DNA of 6,791 nt from Akkermansia muciniphila (GCA_943327015.2 CALPVM020000132.1:1-6791), one strand, 5' to 3'. Counted from the first letter of the stretch, positions 1-5,902 are shown. The notes: a model not told the origin generated them from the sequence alone. Numbers and translations: made by a program.

Positions 1-1
1 C

Positions 2-985
2 ACTGAAAACATTCCAATTGGTGTTTATACGCTGTATCTGGATGATAAAGGAGCACCACATTTCAGTTTTATCAGCAAACGATGTCTCGAAATTTTAGAC
101 TTGGAGCGTGATGCATTGTTAGCCAATCATCGGATTGCATTAGAACGCCTTCACCCCGACGATAAAGCGAGCTTTGTGCATGCATATACAAACGCAATCT
201 TAAACAAGTCCTATTTTTTTTGGGAAGGCAGAGCTCAGATAAAAAACACTATATGTTGGATAAAATCAGAATGCACGCCTCACATAAACGACGCTGGGCA
301 TTGCACTTGGAGCGGCATTTTGACCGACATTACTGACCTTAAAGCTTCGCAATTAAAGCTCCAGGAAGCACATAAGGAATTAGTTACCTCCGAAGTAAAC
401 CGCTCTAAACTGGAAGAGCGTGAGCGTATGCTGCAAGACTTGCACGATGGCTTTGGCTCCAACCTTAACACTGCTCTCCTGCGGGCAGAGATCAGCAGCA
501 TGACACAGGAGGATTTTAAGCAAATAATGGAAGAGTGTTTGTCAGACCTATACCTTATGGTAGACACTCTTGCAGACAGCAATTGCACAATAAAGTCGGC
601 TGTTGCAGAGTTTCGCTATCGTACTCAGAACCGAATGGAACAGATAAAACTACCCATTCATTGGCATATAGAGCTAGAAAGCTGTCCCGAAATACCCCAT
701 TTTATGGTTTTACAAATATTACGTGTGGGACAAGAGGCACTCAACAACATCATCAAACACTCTCACGCCAGTCAAGTACATATTTACTTAACTTACCACA
801 CCGAAATAAGAACTTTATTGCTAAAGATTAACGACAATGGTGATGGTTTTTCTGACACCACGCGCAATGGTAAAGGACTTAGCAATATGAAAAACAGGGC
901 CCGAAAAATTGGTGGTTCTTTAAGCCTGCAAACTGGAAATCACGGCACGAGTGTTGAGCTAACAGTCCCGCTCAACGCGATATAA
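2..985 (+). CDS. PAS-domain sensor histidine kinase, NarX/HisKA_3 type (5'-truncated)
   Basis: The reading frame is open from base 2, so the gene enters from the left and 327 codons are visible. A TTG at base 101 is internal and not the likely start. Visible residues 1-115 look like a PAS sensor domain (a V-Y-T-L-Y-L-D-D-like strand, LHPDD, then the exit motif TDITDLK). A short coiled coil follows, then a HisKA_3 dimerisation helix with LHDGFG. The phospho-accepting His is residue 148 (bases 443-445). The HATPase domain shows the N box QEALNNIIKH (244-253), DNGDGF (278-283) and GKGLSNM (290-296), so it should be catalytically competent. Members of this family phosphorylate NarL-type regulators, and one lies tail to tail just downstream. 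The input domain and any membrane segments lie outside the window, so the signal is unknown. Confidence 0.9.
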   Translation, partial: TENIPIGVYTLYLDDKGAPHFSFISKRCLEILDLERDALLANHRIALERLHPDDKASFVHAYTNAILNKSYFFWEGRAQIKNTICWIKSECTPHINDAGHCTWSGILTDITDLKASQLKLQEAHKELVTSEVNRSKLEERERMLQDLHDGFGSNLNTALLRAEISSMTQEDFKQIMEECLSDLYLMVDTLADSNCTIKSAVAEFRYRTQNRMEQIKLPIHWHIELESCPEIPHFMVLQILRVGQEALNNIIKHSHASQVHIYLTYHTEIRTLLLKINDNGDGFSDTTRNGKGLSNMKNRARKIGGSLSLQTGNHGTSVELTVPLNAI

Positions 986-995
986 AACCAGCCTG

Positions 996-1685
996 TTAAA
1001 TAATTCCGGCCTGGCGCGCTTTGGAAACTGCCTGCATTTGGGAATTAGTTTCCAGCTTACGATAAATGATGCGAACATTAGACTGTACTGTAGACAAAGC
1101 AATGCCCATCTGTTCAGCAACCTCAGCATAAGTGTAACCTTGGGAAATATGCTTTAGTGTTTCTGCCTCGCGGGGCGAAAGCTTAAACTTATTATTCTTG
1201 CTTATTTCAGTTGGCGAACCCGCCAATATGAACAAACTTCGCGCCATGGAAGGACTAATCGGGAAATTGCCCTGCAACACATCGGTAATGGCTTGGCGCA
1301 TAGCATCGCCATAGTCGCGCTTTAAAATATATCCTTGGGCTCCAGCCCGTATCGCAGAAAGCAAACTGGCCTCGGTGGCAATGGCCGTAATCACTATAAC
1401 TCGAGCTTCCGGTTGGTGTTGTCGTGCCGCCTTGATAACATCAAAACCATCAATATCTGGCAAGCCAATATCAACCAAAACCAGATCAAACTGAATATCT
1501 GAGTTGGCTAGGTAAGCGATAGCATCTTGCCCGATACTGCAATCGACAACCTTGCTTCCAGGGCAGCTTTGATCTACTGCAGAATGGATTTTTTGTTGAA
1601 ATAGCGGGTTATCTTCCACCAACAGTACATTTTTTGCACCCCGTGTTTCTACAAAATCTGGATTATTTTCTTGTTCGGTTAACAT
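996..1685 (-). CDS. NarL/LuxR-family two-component response regulator
   Basis: 229 residues. The receiver domain (about 18-135) has the acidic pair E24/D25, the phospho-acceptor D72 in VDIGLPDIDGF, T100 and K122, so all the switch residues are present. A GerE/LuxR helix-turn-helix follows (about 164-225): KLSPREAETLKHISQGYTY, then VAEQMGIALSTVQSNVRIIY with a recognition helix ending RKL. The protein should bind DNA as a phosphorylation-dependent dimer. It faces the NarX-type kinase gene and their stop codons are 10 bases apart, so they are probably partners, although two-component pairs more often share an operon. No clear Shine-Dalgarno precedes the ATG at 1685, and the first 17 residues are a weakly conserved-looking extension, so the start is uncertain. 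The target genes cannot be told from this window. Confidence 0.92.
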   Translation of the reverse strand: MLTEQENNPDFVETRGAKNVLLVEDNPLFQQKIHSAVDQSCPGSKVVDCSIGQDAIAYLANSDIQFDLVLVDIGLPDIDGFDVIKAARQHQPEARVIVITAIATEASLLSAIRAGAQGYILKRDYGDAMRQAITDVLQGNFPISPSMARSLFILAGSPTEISKNNKFKLSPREAETLKHISQGYTYAEVAEQMGIALSTVQSNVRIIYRKLETNSQMQAVSKARQAGII

Positions 1686-1717
1686 GCCAGAAATTTATAA
1701 GAAAACCACATTTTGCG

Positions 1718-1737
1718 CACCCCATAAAATAGGGGTG
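1718..1737. repeat. Inverted repeat upstream of the response regulator
   Basis: CACCCC (1718-1723) and GGGGTG (1732-1737) are perfect inverted arms around an 8-base AT-rich centre. One G-T wobble and one C-G pair can be added outside. It sits directly downstream of the candidate -10 box, about where transcription of the regulator would start. It could be an operator, for example for autoregulation, or a hairpin at the 5' end of the mRNA. It has no U-tract on either side, so it is not an intrinsic terminator. Confidence 0.5.
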
Positions 1738-1740
1738 TGA

Positions 1741-1749
1741 GGTATAGCA
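1741..1749 (-). promoter_or_regulatory. Candidate extended -10 promoter of the response regulator
   Basis: Read on the minus strand, this stretch is TGC followed by TATACC, an extended -10 with four of six consensus bases. No convincing -35 box lies 16-18 bases upstream. If used, transcription would begin inside the inverted repeat at 1718-1737, leaving a leader of roughly 50 bases. This is a by-eye prediction only. Confidence 0.35.
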
Positions 1750-1922
1750 AAAACAATATAACCCAGTTAAAGCATTAGGCTAACCCATGCTTTTGGAGTG
1801 CAAGCTGCGCATTAGAGGTCATATTTTTGCCATGAACGCCCCAATCAGAGTTCAACGGTCTTGCCACTACATTCACCTGCCATTCAAACATTTAATCATT
1901 TTAATAAAACCTCCATCCATAC

Positions 1923-1931
1923 TGCTATAAT
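1923..1931 (+). promoter_or_regulatory. Extended -10 promoter of rpsU
   Basis: TGC followed by a perfect TATAAT (1926-1931) makes a consensus extended -10 element. The expected -35 position is AT-rich (around TTAATA, 1901-1906, with a long 19-base spacer) and does not match TTGACA well, which an extended -10 can tolerate. Transcription would start near 1938 and give a leader of about 120 bases before rpsU. Confidence 0.65.
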
Positions 1932-1951
1932 GTTTGACTTTGCTGGCAAAA

Positions 1952-2025
1952 CTCCGCTGCCTGATCAACTTTTAAGCGGAGAATCTCGCTGTACGTGGTG
2001 CGCAAAGCCCGATCTTCTTTGCACC
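1952..2025 (+). ncRNA. Candidate structured 5' leader of rpsU (two hairpins)
   Basis: Two consecutive hairpins can be drawn in the predicted rpsU leader. The first pairs CTCCGCT (1952-1958) with AGCGGAG (1975-1981), 7 perfect pairs and a 16-base loop. The second pairs GGTGCGCAAAG (1997-2007) with CTTTGCACC (2017-2025), 9 pairs with a 2-base bulge and a 9-base loop. They lie between the consensus promoter and a start codon with only a weak ribosome site. Many ribosomal-protein mRNAs carry leaders that bind their own product, so autoregulation is a reasonable hypothesis. I do not recognise a named RNA family. Confidence 0.45.
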
Positions 2026-2057
2026 CATAGTTAGCACATTTTGGATAACTTAACGTA

Positions 2058-2270
2058 ATGACAACCATCCGTGTTAAAGAAAACGAACCTTTCGACGTAG
2101 CCCTGCGCCGCTTCAAGCGCACCATTGAAAAACTGGGCTTGCTCACCGACCTGCGTGCCCGTGAGTTTTACGAAAAACCCACCGCTGAGCGCAAGCGTAA
2201 AAAAGCAGCTGCCGTAAAACGCAACTACAAGCGTATCCGCAGCATGCAACTGCCTAAAAAGCTGTACTAA
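2058..2270 (+). CDS. rpsU: 30S ribosomal protein bS21
   Basis: 70 residues, the normal length for bS21, and nearly every residue fits the family: N-terminal TTIRVKENEPFDVALRRFKR, the central REFYEKPTAERKRKKAAAVKR stretch split by basic helices, and the end LPKKLY. bS21 is a small, very basic protein of the small subunit, near the 3' end of 16S rRNA and the mRNA exit, and it helps initiation. The ATG at 2058 gives the expected N-terminus. Only a poor Shine-Dalgarno (GGAT, 2043-2047 area) is visible and it is rather far from the ATG. The gene has its own promoter and leader upstream and a terminator downstream. It is followed by yqeY, a common pairing, but the dnaG-rpoD genes often found after it are absent here. 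Confidence 0.98.
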   Translation: MTTIRVKENEPFDVALRRFKRTIEKLGLLTDLRAREFYEKPTAERKRKKAAAVKRNYKRIRSMQLPKKLY

Positions 2271-2279
2271 TTTTGCTTG

Positions 2280-2301
2280 GGTTGCCGCAAGTGCTGCAAC
2301 C
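2280..2301 (+). repeat. Small hairpin after the rpsU stop codon
   Basis: GGTTGC (2280-2285) pairs with GCAACC (2296-2301) around a 10-base loop, just beyond the rpsU stop and upstream of the stronger terminator. It has no U-tract. It may protect the mRNA 3' end or be chance. Confidence 0.3.
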
Positions 2302-2313
2302 GCAAAGCATCGC

Positions 2314-2350
2314 AAAAGCTCGCCCGGGGACGCTCTGGCGGGCTTTTTTA
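2314..2350 (+). terminator. Intrinsic terminator between rpsU and yqeY
   Basis: AGCTCGCC (2317-2324) pairs with GGCGGGCT (2337-2344), giving 8 pairs with one G-T wobble and a 12-base loop. It is followed by a six-T run (2344-2349) and preceded by As that can extend the stem. This is a classic rho-independent terminator. It should end most rpsU transcripts and give S21 higher expression than yqeY, with read-through or a weak local promoter supplying yqeY. Confidence 0.88.
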
Positions 2351-2364
2351 CTTTACAACCACCC

Positions 2365-2370
2365 TAAGGA
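2365..2370 (+). promoter_or_regulatory. Ribosome binding site of yqeY
   Basis: TAAGGA ends 9 bases before the ATG at 2380. It is the clearest Shine-Dalgarno of the left half of the window and fixes the yqeY start. Confidence 0.75.
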
Positions 2371-2379
2371 ATCAAAACC

Positions 2380-2829
2380 ATGACCCTCAAAGAACAAATC
2401 ACCGAAGACATGAAAACCGCCATGCGCGCCAAAGACTCTGAGCGCCTTGGCACCATCCGCCTGTTACTTGCTGCTTGCAAACAAAAAGAGGTAGACGAGC
2501 GCGTAGTACTGGACGACGCCATGGTGGTGGCGTTGGTAGACAAACTCATTAAGCAACGCAAAGACTCCATTGCTGCTTATGTGCAAGCCAATCGCCAAGA
2601 TTTAGCCGACAAAGAACAAGCCGAGATGACGGTGCTACAAGCCTACCTGCCCCAACGCATGAGCGCTGAAGAAGTAACTGCTGCCGTGCAAGCCATTGTG
2701 GCCGAGCTAGGTGCCAAAGGCCCCGGCGACATGGGTAAAGTAATGGGCGCAGTAAAAACCCGCCTGGCTGGTAAAGCCGAAATGGCGCAGGTGTCGGCGG
2801 CAGTGAAGGCGGCGTTGTCGGGCGGCTAA
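2380..2829 (+). CDS. yqeY: GatB/YqeY domain-containing protein
   Basis: 149 residues, the usual length for stand-alone YqeY proteins (PF09424). Family features are visible: LKEQITEDMKTAMRAKDSER at the N-terminus, RLLLAACKQKEVDE (about 28-41), LIKQRKDSI (about 56-64), VLQAYLPQRMS (about 85-95), and the glycine-rich GPGDMGKVMGAVK with a short helical tail. The fold matches the tail domain of the GatB subunit of the tRNA-dependent amidotransferase, which contacts tRNA. The role of the free-standing protein is not established. It is cytoplasmic, with no signal or membrane segment. It follows rpsU beyond a terminator, and its TAA overlaps the stop codon of the convergent tldE gene by 4 bases. Confidence 0.93.
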   Translation: MTLKEQITEDMKTAMRAKDSERLGTIRLLLAACKQKEVDERVVLDDAMVVALVDKLIKQRKDSIAAYVQANRQDLADKEQAEMTVLQAYLPQRMSAEEVTAAVQAIVAELGAKGPGDMGKVMGAVKTRLAGKAEMAQVSAAVKAALSGG

Positions 2830-4232
2830 CTCCCCGCCACCTTCATACGGTTAATCAAAATCGAACCCACGGTTTTGGCACCGTAGTTGTAGGTATCCGC
2901 GCCTACAGCAGTAATACCTTCGAGCATGGTCTTCATGTTGCCGGCAATCGTGATTTCGTGTACCGGGTAGGCTATAACGCCGTTTTCCACCCAAAAGCCA
3001 CTGGCTCCGCGAGAGTAGTCACCGGTAACATAGTTAACGCCCTGCCCCATGAGCTCGGTTACAAACAAACCTGTGCCGAGTTTTTGCAGCATGGCATCGA
3101 GCGTGTCACCGGCCTGGGTCTGGCGTGATGTCAGCACCAGGTTGTGCGAGCCGCCCGAGTTACCCGTGGTTTTCATGCCGAGCTTACGTGCAGAATAACT
3201 GCTTAAAAAATACCCCTGTACCCGCCCGGCCTCCACCACTTGGCGTGGTTGCACCCGCACACCTTCGCCATCAAACGGCGAACTGCCTTTGCCGCGCAGC
3301 ACAAACGGGTCTTCCAAAATGTCAATGTGTTCAGGCAGCACCTGCTTACCCAAAGAATCGAGCAAAAAGGTGCTTTTGCGGTACAAAGCGCCGCCGCTTA
3401 CTGCCTGCACAAACGCCCCTAACAGCCCTGCAGCCAGCGGCGACTCAAACAACACCGGGCACTCCACAGTGGGTATTTTGCGTGCGTTCAGGCGGCTTAG
3501 CGCCCGCTCTGCCGCATAACGGCCAATGGCTTGTGGTGAGGCCAGTTCACTGGCAGCAATTTTGGAGCTGTACCAAGCATCGCGCTGCATATTGTCGCCC
3601 TTGCCCGCAATCGGCGAAACCGACATCGAATGGCGCGACGTTGCATAACCGCCCCTGAACCCATGGGTATGTGCGCTAAAAAAATGCGATTGTTGTGCAG
3701 ATACCGAAGCCCCTTCACTGTTGGTAATACGTTTGTCCACGGCCAAAGCTGCGGCTTCGCACTCGATTGCCAGCGCTGCTGCCTGCTCACTACTGACGGC
3801 CCATGGGTGAAACAAATCCAGATCGCGCTCACGGTCTGCGACCGGCACAATATCATCCGGGTGCGGCAAGCTGGCAAATGGGTCTTCTGCGGTAAATCGG
3901 GCAATGTCATACGCTGCGCGTGCGGTTTGCACAATCGCAGCTTCAGAAAAGTCTGACGTGCTGGCGCTCCCGCGGCGTTGGCCCACAAACACCGTGACCC
4001 CGAGAGATTTGTCGCGATTACGCTCGACATTTTCAAGCTCACCGTTACGCACGGATACACTGAGACCGCAGCCTTCAGAGACTTGGACGCCCGCATTGGT
4101 CGCTCCGGCTTGGCTTGCCGCCTTCAAAGCCGTATCGACAAGCGACTCAAAAAACGCCCGAGTGTAGGCAAAACCGCTATTTGCGGACGAATTGCTATTA
4201 ATAGCTGTGGGAGATTTAATTAGTTTCTTCAT
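2826..4232 (-). CDS. pmbA: TldE/PmbA, non-catalytic subunit of the TldD/TldE metalloprotease
   Basis: 468 residues, close to the roughly 450 of E. coli TldE (PmbA). Visible family blocks include VSVRNGELENVERNRDKSLG (59-78), GQRRGSASTSDFS (84-96), SPFDGEGV (318-325), NYVTGDYSRGASGFWVENG (400-418) and PVHEITIAGNM (423-433). No HExxxH zinc motif is present, which separates it from TldD. In the heterodimer TldD carries the zinc and TldE completes the chamber. In enterobacteria the complex processes microcin B17 and degrades the antitoxin CcdA. tldD is not in this window, which is usual because the two genes are often unlinked. The first 20 residues are poorly conserved-looking and no Shine-Dalgarno is seen, so the exact start is less sure. 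It is divergent from darP, the same neighbourhood as E. coli yjgA-pmbA. Confidence 0.95.
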   Translation of the reverse strand: MKKLIKSPTAINSNSSANSGFAYTRAFFESLVDTALKAASQAGATNAGVQVSEGCGLSVSVRNGELENVERNRDKSLGVTVFVGQRRGSASTSDFSEAAIVQTARAAYDIARFTAEDPFASLPHPDDIVPVADRERDLDLFHPWAVSSEQAAALAIECEAAALAVDKRITNSEGASVSAQQSHFFSAHTHGFRGGYATSRHSMSVSPIAGKGDNMQRDAWYSSKIAASELASPQAIGRYAAERALSRLNARKIPTVECPVLFESPLAAGLLGAFVQAVSGGALYRKSTFLLDSLGKQVLPEHIDILEDPFVLRGKGSSPFDGEGVRVQPRQVVEAGRVQGYFLSSYSARKLGMKTTGNSGGSHNLVLTSRQTQAGDTLDAMLQKLGTGLFVTELMGQGVNYVTGDYSRGASGFWVENGVIAYPVHEITIAGNMKTMLEGITAVGADTYNYGAKTVGSILINRMKVAGS

Positions 4233-4241
4233 GGCTGAGGC

Positions 4242-4247
4242 TATGAT
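4242..4247 (+). promoter_or_regulatory. Candidate -10 box of darP
   Basis: TATGAT matches five of six bases of the -10 consensus and lies in the 23-base gap between tldE and darP. Transcription would begin about base 4254, only two or so bases before the darP ATG, giving a near-leaderless mRNA. No good -35 box is seen; the candidate region 4219-4225 reads ATTAGTT. Confidence 0.35.
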
Positions 4248-4255
4248 ACCTGTCT

Positions 4256-4882
4256 ATGTCACGTAAACTCAAAAAAGGCTACTACGTCAAAGGCCAATTC
4301 GTTGCCGAGGGCAGTGCGCTGGACCTCGAATATAAACGCGAACTCAAGGGCACTGACGAGCCCACCCGCACCGATCTCAAACGAGAGAGCACCGAACTGC
4401 AAAAATTGGGCGAAGATTTGCTCACCTTGCGGCAGGATGTCATGACCAAGCTAGAGCTACCCGATAAGCTGATTGATGCAGTGACCGAGGTCAAACGTAT
4501 CACCAACTTTGAAGGACGGCGGCGCCAGATGCAGTTCATTGGGAAACTGATGCGCCAGCTAGAACCATCGCGCTTGGACGATATACGCACCGCGCTGGTA
4601 GAGCAGCATACCCCATCTGCACAAGAAACGCAGCTACTGCACCAGGCCGAGCAATGGCGCGACCGCCTGATTTCTGACGATGATGCCGCAGGCCAATGGA
4701 TGAATCTAAGCCCCGGCACCGACAGCCAGCAACTTCGTGCACTGATTCGGCAAGCGCGCAAAGATGCAAAACCCGAAAAACCGGGTCAGGCTCCGCGCCA
4801 CGGGCGCGCCTACCGCGAGATTTTTCAGATGGTGCGTGAGCAGCTTCAAGATCAAGCCCAAAGTGATAACGCCACAACTTGA
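4256..4882 (+). CDS. darP: DarP (YjgA), ribosome-associated DUF615 protein
   Basis: 208 residues, somewhat longer than the roughly 183 of E. coli DarP/YjgA. The DUF615 pattern is clear: YKRELKGTDEPTRTDLKRES (about 26-45), a helical LQKLGEDLLTL, LIDAVTEVKRITNFEGRRRQ (72-91), MQFIGKLMRQL, and the C-terminal RALIRQARKD and RAYREIFQMVRE. The protein binds pre-50S particles and assists late assembly of the large subunit around the peptidyl-transferase centre. It is all-helical, soluble and highly charged. It is divergent from tldE/pmbA, as in E. coli, supporting both calls. No Shine-Dalgarno stands at normal distance from the ATG; a GAGG lies about 16 bases upstream. The start is still favoured because MSRKLKKGYYVKGQF is the usual N-terminus of homologues I recall from Burkholderiales. 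Confidence 0.93.
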   Translation: MSRKLKKGYYVKGQFVAEGSALDLEYKRELKGTDEPTRTDLKRESTELQKLGEDLLTLRQDVMTKLELPDKLIDAVTEVKRITNFEGRRRQMQFIGKLMRQLEPSRLDDIRTALVEQHTPSAQETQLLHQAEQWRDRLISDDDAAGQWMNLSPGTDSQQLRALIRQARKDAKPEKPGQAPRHGRAYREIFQMVREQLQDQAQSDNATT

Positions 4883-4898
4883 CTAATGATTTACAATA

Positions 4899-4930
4899 TT
4901 TTGGTGTTTTAATGTCTTATTTCACCAAAA
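4899..4930. repeat. Perfect 8-base inverted repeat upstream of the binding-protein gene
   Basis: TTTTGGTG (4899-4906) and CACCAAAA (4923-4930) are exact inverted arms 16 bases apart. Inside lies TGT-TTTAAT (4905-4913), an extended -10-like stretch. The site could be an operator over the promoter of the downstream gene. The 3' arm is followed by GTTACC and not by Ts, so it is a poor intrinsic terminator for darP. Confidence 0.45.
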
Positions 4931-4966
4931 GTTACCAACAGTAAATATAGGTCAAAAATGCGTCAT

Positions 4967-4970
4967 AGGA
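4967..4970 (+). promoter_or_regulatory. Ribosome binding site deciding the start at 4978
   Basis: AGGA ends 7 bases before the ATG at 4978. The second in-frame ATG at 4993 has no comparable site, so the upstream start is preferred. Confidence 0.6.
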
Positions 4971-4977
4971 TTTCTTT

Positions 4978-5826
4978 ATGATTGGTTTTACTATGCGATT
5001 CATATTCACAATTCTTGTCGCGTTGTGGTGTCATTTGTCGATTGCCCAAACAGGAAAATCGGCCGATGAAGGCTATAGTGTTGGAGTTGTTCCACAATTT
5101 ACATCTGAGCAAATATCACAAATCTGGGCTCCAGTTTTGGAAGAAGTGGGTAGACGTGCGGGCATCAAACTAAACTTGTTACCTAGTCGCACCATCAGAT
5201 CTTTTGAGATTGACCTTGAGAACGCCAGCTTTGATTTTGCCTATGCCAACCCATACCAAGCTCTCATTGCATTTAAAAAACAGGGTTATGTTCCTTTAGT
5301 TCGTGACAGTCTTCCACTCAGTGGCGTTTTGGTGGTTCACAAAGATAGCCCTTTTAAAAAGGTCTCTGATTTGGCGGGTCAGGTTATAGCTTTTCCAGCG
5401 CCTAATGCATTAGGCGCTTCGTTGCTGGTTCGCGCTGATTTGGATGCAGTCCATCGAATTAGTTTTACGCCCAAATACGCGGCTTCACATACTGCGGCTT
5501 ATCAAAGTACACTCAACCGTCAAACTGCAGCTACGGGTGGTATTGAGGCTACATTAGGCCTATTAAATGCAGAGGACAAAGCCCGCTTACGAGTGCTCTA
5601 CCGTACCCGTGAAACGGTCTCGCATCCATTCGTGGTAAATAAGAGAGTTCCAGAGTCAGTACGACTAAAAGTTCAGAATGCTTGGCTTGCAATATCGGCA
5701 GATCCTGCATGGAACGAGCGATTGGCCAAAATTCCGTTTGACCGGCTTATAAAATCAACAGTGGATGATTATAAAATTTTGGACAGTATGAATCTGGAAA
5801 AATTCTACATAGCACCAAGCAATTAA
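4978..5826 (+). CDS. PhnD-like phosphate/phosphite/phosphonate periplasmic binding protein (orphan)
   Basis: 282 residues. An N-terminal signal peptide has Arg7, a hydrophobic core (FIFTILVALW) and a likely cleavage after SIA at residue 23, giving a periplasmic protein. The mature part fits the PhnD-like family (PF12974): YSVGVVPQFTSEQISQIWAP (33-52), FDFAYANPYQAL (85-96), LSGVLVVHKDSPFKKVSDLA (114-133), then VIAFPAPNALGASL (136-149) in the second lobe. Such proteins bind small oxyanions or related ligands. No ATPase (PhnC) or permease (PhnE) gene adjoins it, unlike a real uptake operon. Solo members of this family often feed periplasmic signals to sensor kinases, which is an inference here. 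The ligand cannot be read from sequence. The gene looks more AT-rich than darP and mogA on either side. Confidence 0.85.
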   Translation: MIGFTMRFIFTILVALWCHLSIAQTGKSADEGYSVGVVPQFTSEQISQIWAPVLEEVGRRAGIKLNLLPSRTIRSFEIDLENASFDFAYANPYQALIAFKKQGYVPLVRDSLPLSGVLVVHKDSPFKKVSDLAGQVIAFPAPNALGASLLVRADLDAVHRISFTPKYAASHTAAYQSTLNRQTAATGGIEATLGLLNAEDKARLRVLYRTRETVSHPFVVNKRVPESVRLKVQNAWLAISADPAWNERLAKIPFDRLIKSTVDDYKILDSMNLEKFYIAPSN

Positions 5827-5844
5827 TGATTCAGGTATGTTCGA

Positions 5845-5877
5845 TTAGCGTGCATTTATTAGCCTTGAGCACGCTAA
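5845..5877. repeat. Perfect 9-base inverted repeat between the binding protein and mogA
   Basis: TTAGCGTGC (5845-5853) and GCACGCTAA (5869-5877) are exact inverted arms with a 15-base loop. They begin 18 bases after the upstream stop codon and end 25 bases before the mogA ATG. A strong RNA hairpin would form on either strand, but neither side has a T-run, so it is not a standard intrinsic terminator. It may shield the 3' end of the upstream mRNA, act as an operator for mogA, or be a remnant of an insertion. Confidence 0.55.
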
Positions 5878-5902
5878 CCACTTATCTGCATAACATTGAA
5901 TC

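Larger units (their letters stand above)
1686..2057. other. 372-base intergenic region between response regulator and rpsU
   Basis: No credible protein gene or tRNA is seen here. The left part holds the candidate promoter and inverted repeat for the leftward regulator gene. The middle (about 1750-1900) shows nothing I can identify. The right part holds the rpsU promoter at 1923-1931 and a leader of about 120 bases with two hairpins. Small open frames on the minus strand across 1925-2315 are shadows of the rpsU region. Confidence 0.6.

Noticed and set aside
101..985. TTG at 101 as the true start of the kinase gene
   Set aside because: The same frame is open to base 2 and encodes PAS-like sequence upstream of 101, so the gene is cut by the window edge.
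986..1020. Bidirectional terminator between the kinase and regulator genes
   Set aside because: Only a 4-base CCAG/CTGG pairing could be found around 989-1017, with no T-run.
1750..1900. A tRNA or small RNA gene in the gap before rpsU
   Set aside because: A GTTCAA-like string is present, but no cloverleaf with acceptor and anticodon stems could be drawn, and there is no terminator.
1925..2315. Minus-strand small proteins over the rpsU region
   Set aside because: They overlap rpsU and its leader and terminator, have no ribosome site I can see and no family resemblance.
3125..3658. Long plus-strand open frame across tldE (and similar ones at 3630-3956 and 3904-4223)
   Set aside because: These are antisense shadows of the tldE gene: low-complexity, basic and proline-rich translations without recognisable domains.
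2826..4232. Catalytic TldD instead of TldE
   Set aside because: There is no HExxxH motif anywhere; the only HE is in PVHEITI, and the length and blocks fit TldE/PmbA.
4282..4877. Minus-strand open frames opposite darP
   Set aside because: Shadow frames rich in serine, arginine and cysteine. The plus-strand DUF615 match explains the region.
4978..5040. Lipoprotein signal at Cys18 of the binding protein
   Set aside because: The residues before the cysteine (A-L-W) do not fit a lipobox because Trp is at -1. A standard signal peptidase I site after SIA fits better.
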